Assembly: GCA_964484395.1 (NCBI GenBank)
Contig: CAZAFM010000028.1
Coordinates: forward strand, 1 to 23,861
Length of the DNA: 23,861 nt
Direction: 5' to 3'
Source of the DNA: CAZAFM01 sp964484395
Lineage (GTDB): Bacteria > Campylobacterota > Campylobacteria > Campylobacterales > CAZAFM01
Made by a program: the position numbers and the translations under genes. Of the stretch, positions 22,400 to 23,861 are shown piece after piece; the first letter of the stretch is position 1, and the number at the start of each line of letters is the position of its first letter. The notes beneath the pieces are model-generated. The model saw nothing but the letters and a program-made list of their open reading frames with translations. It did not search any database and was not told where the DNA came from.

Positions 22400-23861
22400 T
22401 CAAGCATCCTCCACAATCTTTATCTCATCTTCTGTTAAATCATAGAGTTTATAGACCATTTGGTCTATCTCTTTGTCTGTCTCAGTGATTTGGCTTTGGA
22501 GTTCTAGGACTTCTTTTTTATCGTTTTCAAAAAGTGCAAGCCAGTTGTTTTTGAAGTTTCGCTCTGCTAGTTTGTCGGCAAATTTTATCTTTTTGGCTTT
22601 GGCATACTCTTTTGCAAATTCATCAAACTCTAACTGCTCAAAATTTTCAAGTTTTTTGGTGAGTTTTTCTAAGCCTAACTCATTGTGAAAGTTTTGTTTT
22701 GTTTCTTGGAGTTTTTTGTTTAGCTCTAGCATAATATCTGCTTTTTGGATAAATGGCTCTTGTTGTTCTAAATTCTCAGTGTCAGGAATCGGGATTTGCT
22801 CTAATTGATTAATTTTAATGTGTAGCCCACTCTGAAATGTATTTGTATACCAAAATTTTAATAATTTAGAATTCAGTAGTAACAAAATGAATTTAAAATC
22901 TATTTTTTCATCAATTTTATATAAAACATTTATTGTATCATTGACAAAATAATTATTATCATCAAATGTGGCATTAATATTTTTTGCTATTTCTTGAATT
23001 AAAATTTTTTCAGTTAAGAAACACTCGAGCTTTCTGACTCCTGCACCTTTTTTTTCCAACATTAATTTTGGTTTATACCAAATAAATTCAGTAGGGTTAT
23101 TACTGTAATACCTTGAAATATCCCTACCTCTTAACATAGTATAACAGTCTTCATCAATCTTTTCAGGCAAGATAAATTTTTTGTCATTACTTGTTTTGAT
23201 ACCAAGTGAAAATTTAGCAATATCTTTTAGTTTAATAGTAAATATTTTAAATTTTATATTTTTATTTAACGATATAGTATAGTTATGTCTTTTTGTTACA
23301 TCTTCAATAGATATGGAGTAATCCATTGGGACAAAATTATTGTTGACAAGATTTGTTAATTTTATTTCCCTGTGAGCCTTTGAATACTTAGAACTTAAAA
23401 ATATCAACACTGGAACCACTGTAGCATCTTCAAAAACTGTATTTGGAAGCTTAACTAATTCTTGTAATTTTGTCTCATTTATTAAAAATTTTCTGAACTC
23501 ACTAAAACTATCTGTCCCTAGCCAACTATTTGAAATTATAAATCCTAACAATCCATTTTTATTTAATATTTTCACACTTTTTTCCACGAAAAAGCTATAC
23601 AGGTCACTTTTATTTTTTGACACTACAAAATTGTTTTTCAACCATTCTCTGTATACTTCATTAGTAATATTAGCGATATTTACATAAGGCGGATTCCCAA
23701 TAACCACATCGAACCCACCATTGTCAAAAACTTCTTTAAACTCTTCTTCCCATACAAAAGCATCTTCAGCGACACTTTTATCATCTATGAGGCTATTTCC
23801 AGTCTTTATCTTATCCGCTAGCTTTGTTAGCTCCCTGCCTTTGTATGCTGTCCTTAGCCAC
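22400..23861 (-). CDS. Type IIG / Eco57I-like restriction-methyltransferase, C-terminal part
   Basis: The frame is open from the right edge to the stop at 22400, giving 487 codons with no start in view. The amino-methyltransferase motif IV is GGFDVVIGNPPYVNI, preceded by WLRTAYKG and IKTGNSLID, which are characteristic of Eco57I/BREX-PglX-like and type IIG enzymes. A TaqI-like specificity region follows (CYTMLRGRDISRYY, QSGLHIKINQLEQIPIP), then a coiled-coil tail. SAM motif I and any nuclease domain lie outside the window, so restriction activity cannot be judged. Predicted reaction is adenine N6 methylation. The DNA is more AT-rich and codon use is looser than in the chemosensory genes, consistent with an acquired gene. 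Confidence 0.85.
   Translation of the reverse strand, partial: WLRTAYKGRELTKLADKIKTGNSLIDDKSVAEDAFVWEEEFKEVFDNGGFDVVIGNPPYVNIANITNEVYREWLKNNFVVSKNKSDLYSFFVEKSVKILNKNGLLGFIISNSWLGTDSFSEFRKFLINETKLQELVKLPNTVFEDATVVPVLIFLSSKYSKAHREIKLTNLVNNNFVPMDYSISIEDVTKRHNYTISLNKNIKFKIFTIKLKDIAKFSLGIKTSNDKKFILPEKIDEDCYTMLRGRDISRYYSNNPTEFIWYKPKLMLEKKGAGVRKLECFLTEKILIQEIAKNINATFDDNNYFVNDTINVLYKIDEKIDFKFILLLLNSKLLKFWYTNTFQSGLHIKINQLEQIPIPDTENLEQQEPFIQKADIMLELNKKLQETKQNFHNELGLEKLTKKLENFEQLEFDEFAKEYAKAKKIKFADKLAERNFKNNWLALFENDKKEVLELQSQITETDKEIDQMVYKLYDLTEDEIKIVEDA

Noticed and set aside
1..23861. CRISPR arrays, tRNA or rRNA genes, insertion sequences
   Set aside because: No regularly spaced direct repeats, no tRNA or rRNA cores and no transposase motifs were seen; the accessory island shows gene fragments but no recognisable mobile element ends.

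Overview
The window is AT-rich bacterial DNA that reads like a motile, flagellated member of the Campylobacterota, probably from the Sulfurimonas/Sulfuricurvum side of the phylum. This rests on a FlaC-type short flagellin beside a PseC-type aminotransferase (pseudaminic acid pathway), tightly packed overlapping genes, and the style of the HtpX, AccBC, Dcd and two-component proteins. The genus is inference. A run of exactly 100 N (21845-21944) shows that this is a draft, scaffolded assembly.

Layout. (1) 1-497: a c-type cytochrome cut by the left edge. (2) 8722 down to 615, minus strand: a compact gene run flaC, pseC, nadD, rsfS, a FapA/DUF342 protein, a metallo-beta-lactamase-fold cyclic nucleotide phosphodiesterase-like protein, a GAF/HD-GYP phosphodiesterase, a PP0621-like membrane protein, an unknown protein and htpX. 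Most junctions overlap (TTGA, TAATG) or are under 20 bases. (3) 10573 down to 8805: accB-accC for malonyl-CoA synthesis. (4) 10574-10813: a 240-base divergent region whose dcd-proximal part is a dense array of inverted repeats, followed by dcd. (5) 14239 down to 11378: a REC-PAS-histidine kinase with an Aer-like PAS domain, then a response regulator with a large unrecognised C-terminal half. (6) 14364-21399, plus strand: a chemosensory operon in the order cheY-like, cheW, STAS-like, cheA, cheR, histidine-kinase-like protein, cheD, cheB, yigZ. (7) 21371-23861, minus strand: a degraded accessory island with a truncated DUF1016 nuclease-family gene, a 20-codon DUF2442 remnant, an assembly gap, a DUF4160 fragment, a small two-helix membrane protein, and the C-terminal part of a type IIG/Eco57I-like restriction-methylation enzyme running off the right edge.

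How they work together. The chemosensory operon has a complete phosphorelay and adaptation set (CheA, CheW, CheY-like, CheR, CheB with receiver, CheD) but no receptor gene. It differs from the CheAY-fusion system usual in the phylum. It contains a histidine-kinase homologue whose phospho-accepting His is replaced by Asn (N60), so that protein probably uses its ATPase domain or scaffold in another way. The neighbouring Aer-PAS kinase could supply redox input. The flaC/pseC/FapA/HD-GYP run links flagellar secretion and glycosylation with second-messenger turnover.

The least explained items are the Asn kinase, the hairpin array in the dcd leader (with a related fragment at 12696-12732), the large output domain of the response regulator, and the broken DUF4160/DUF2442/DUF1016 island fused to the 3' end of yigZ.
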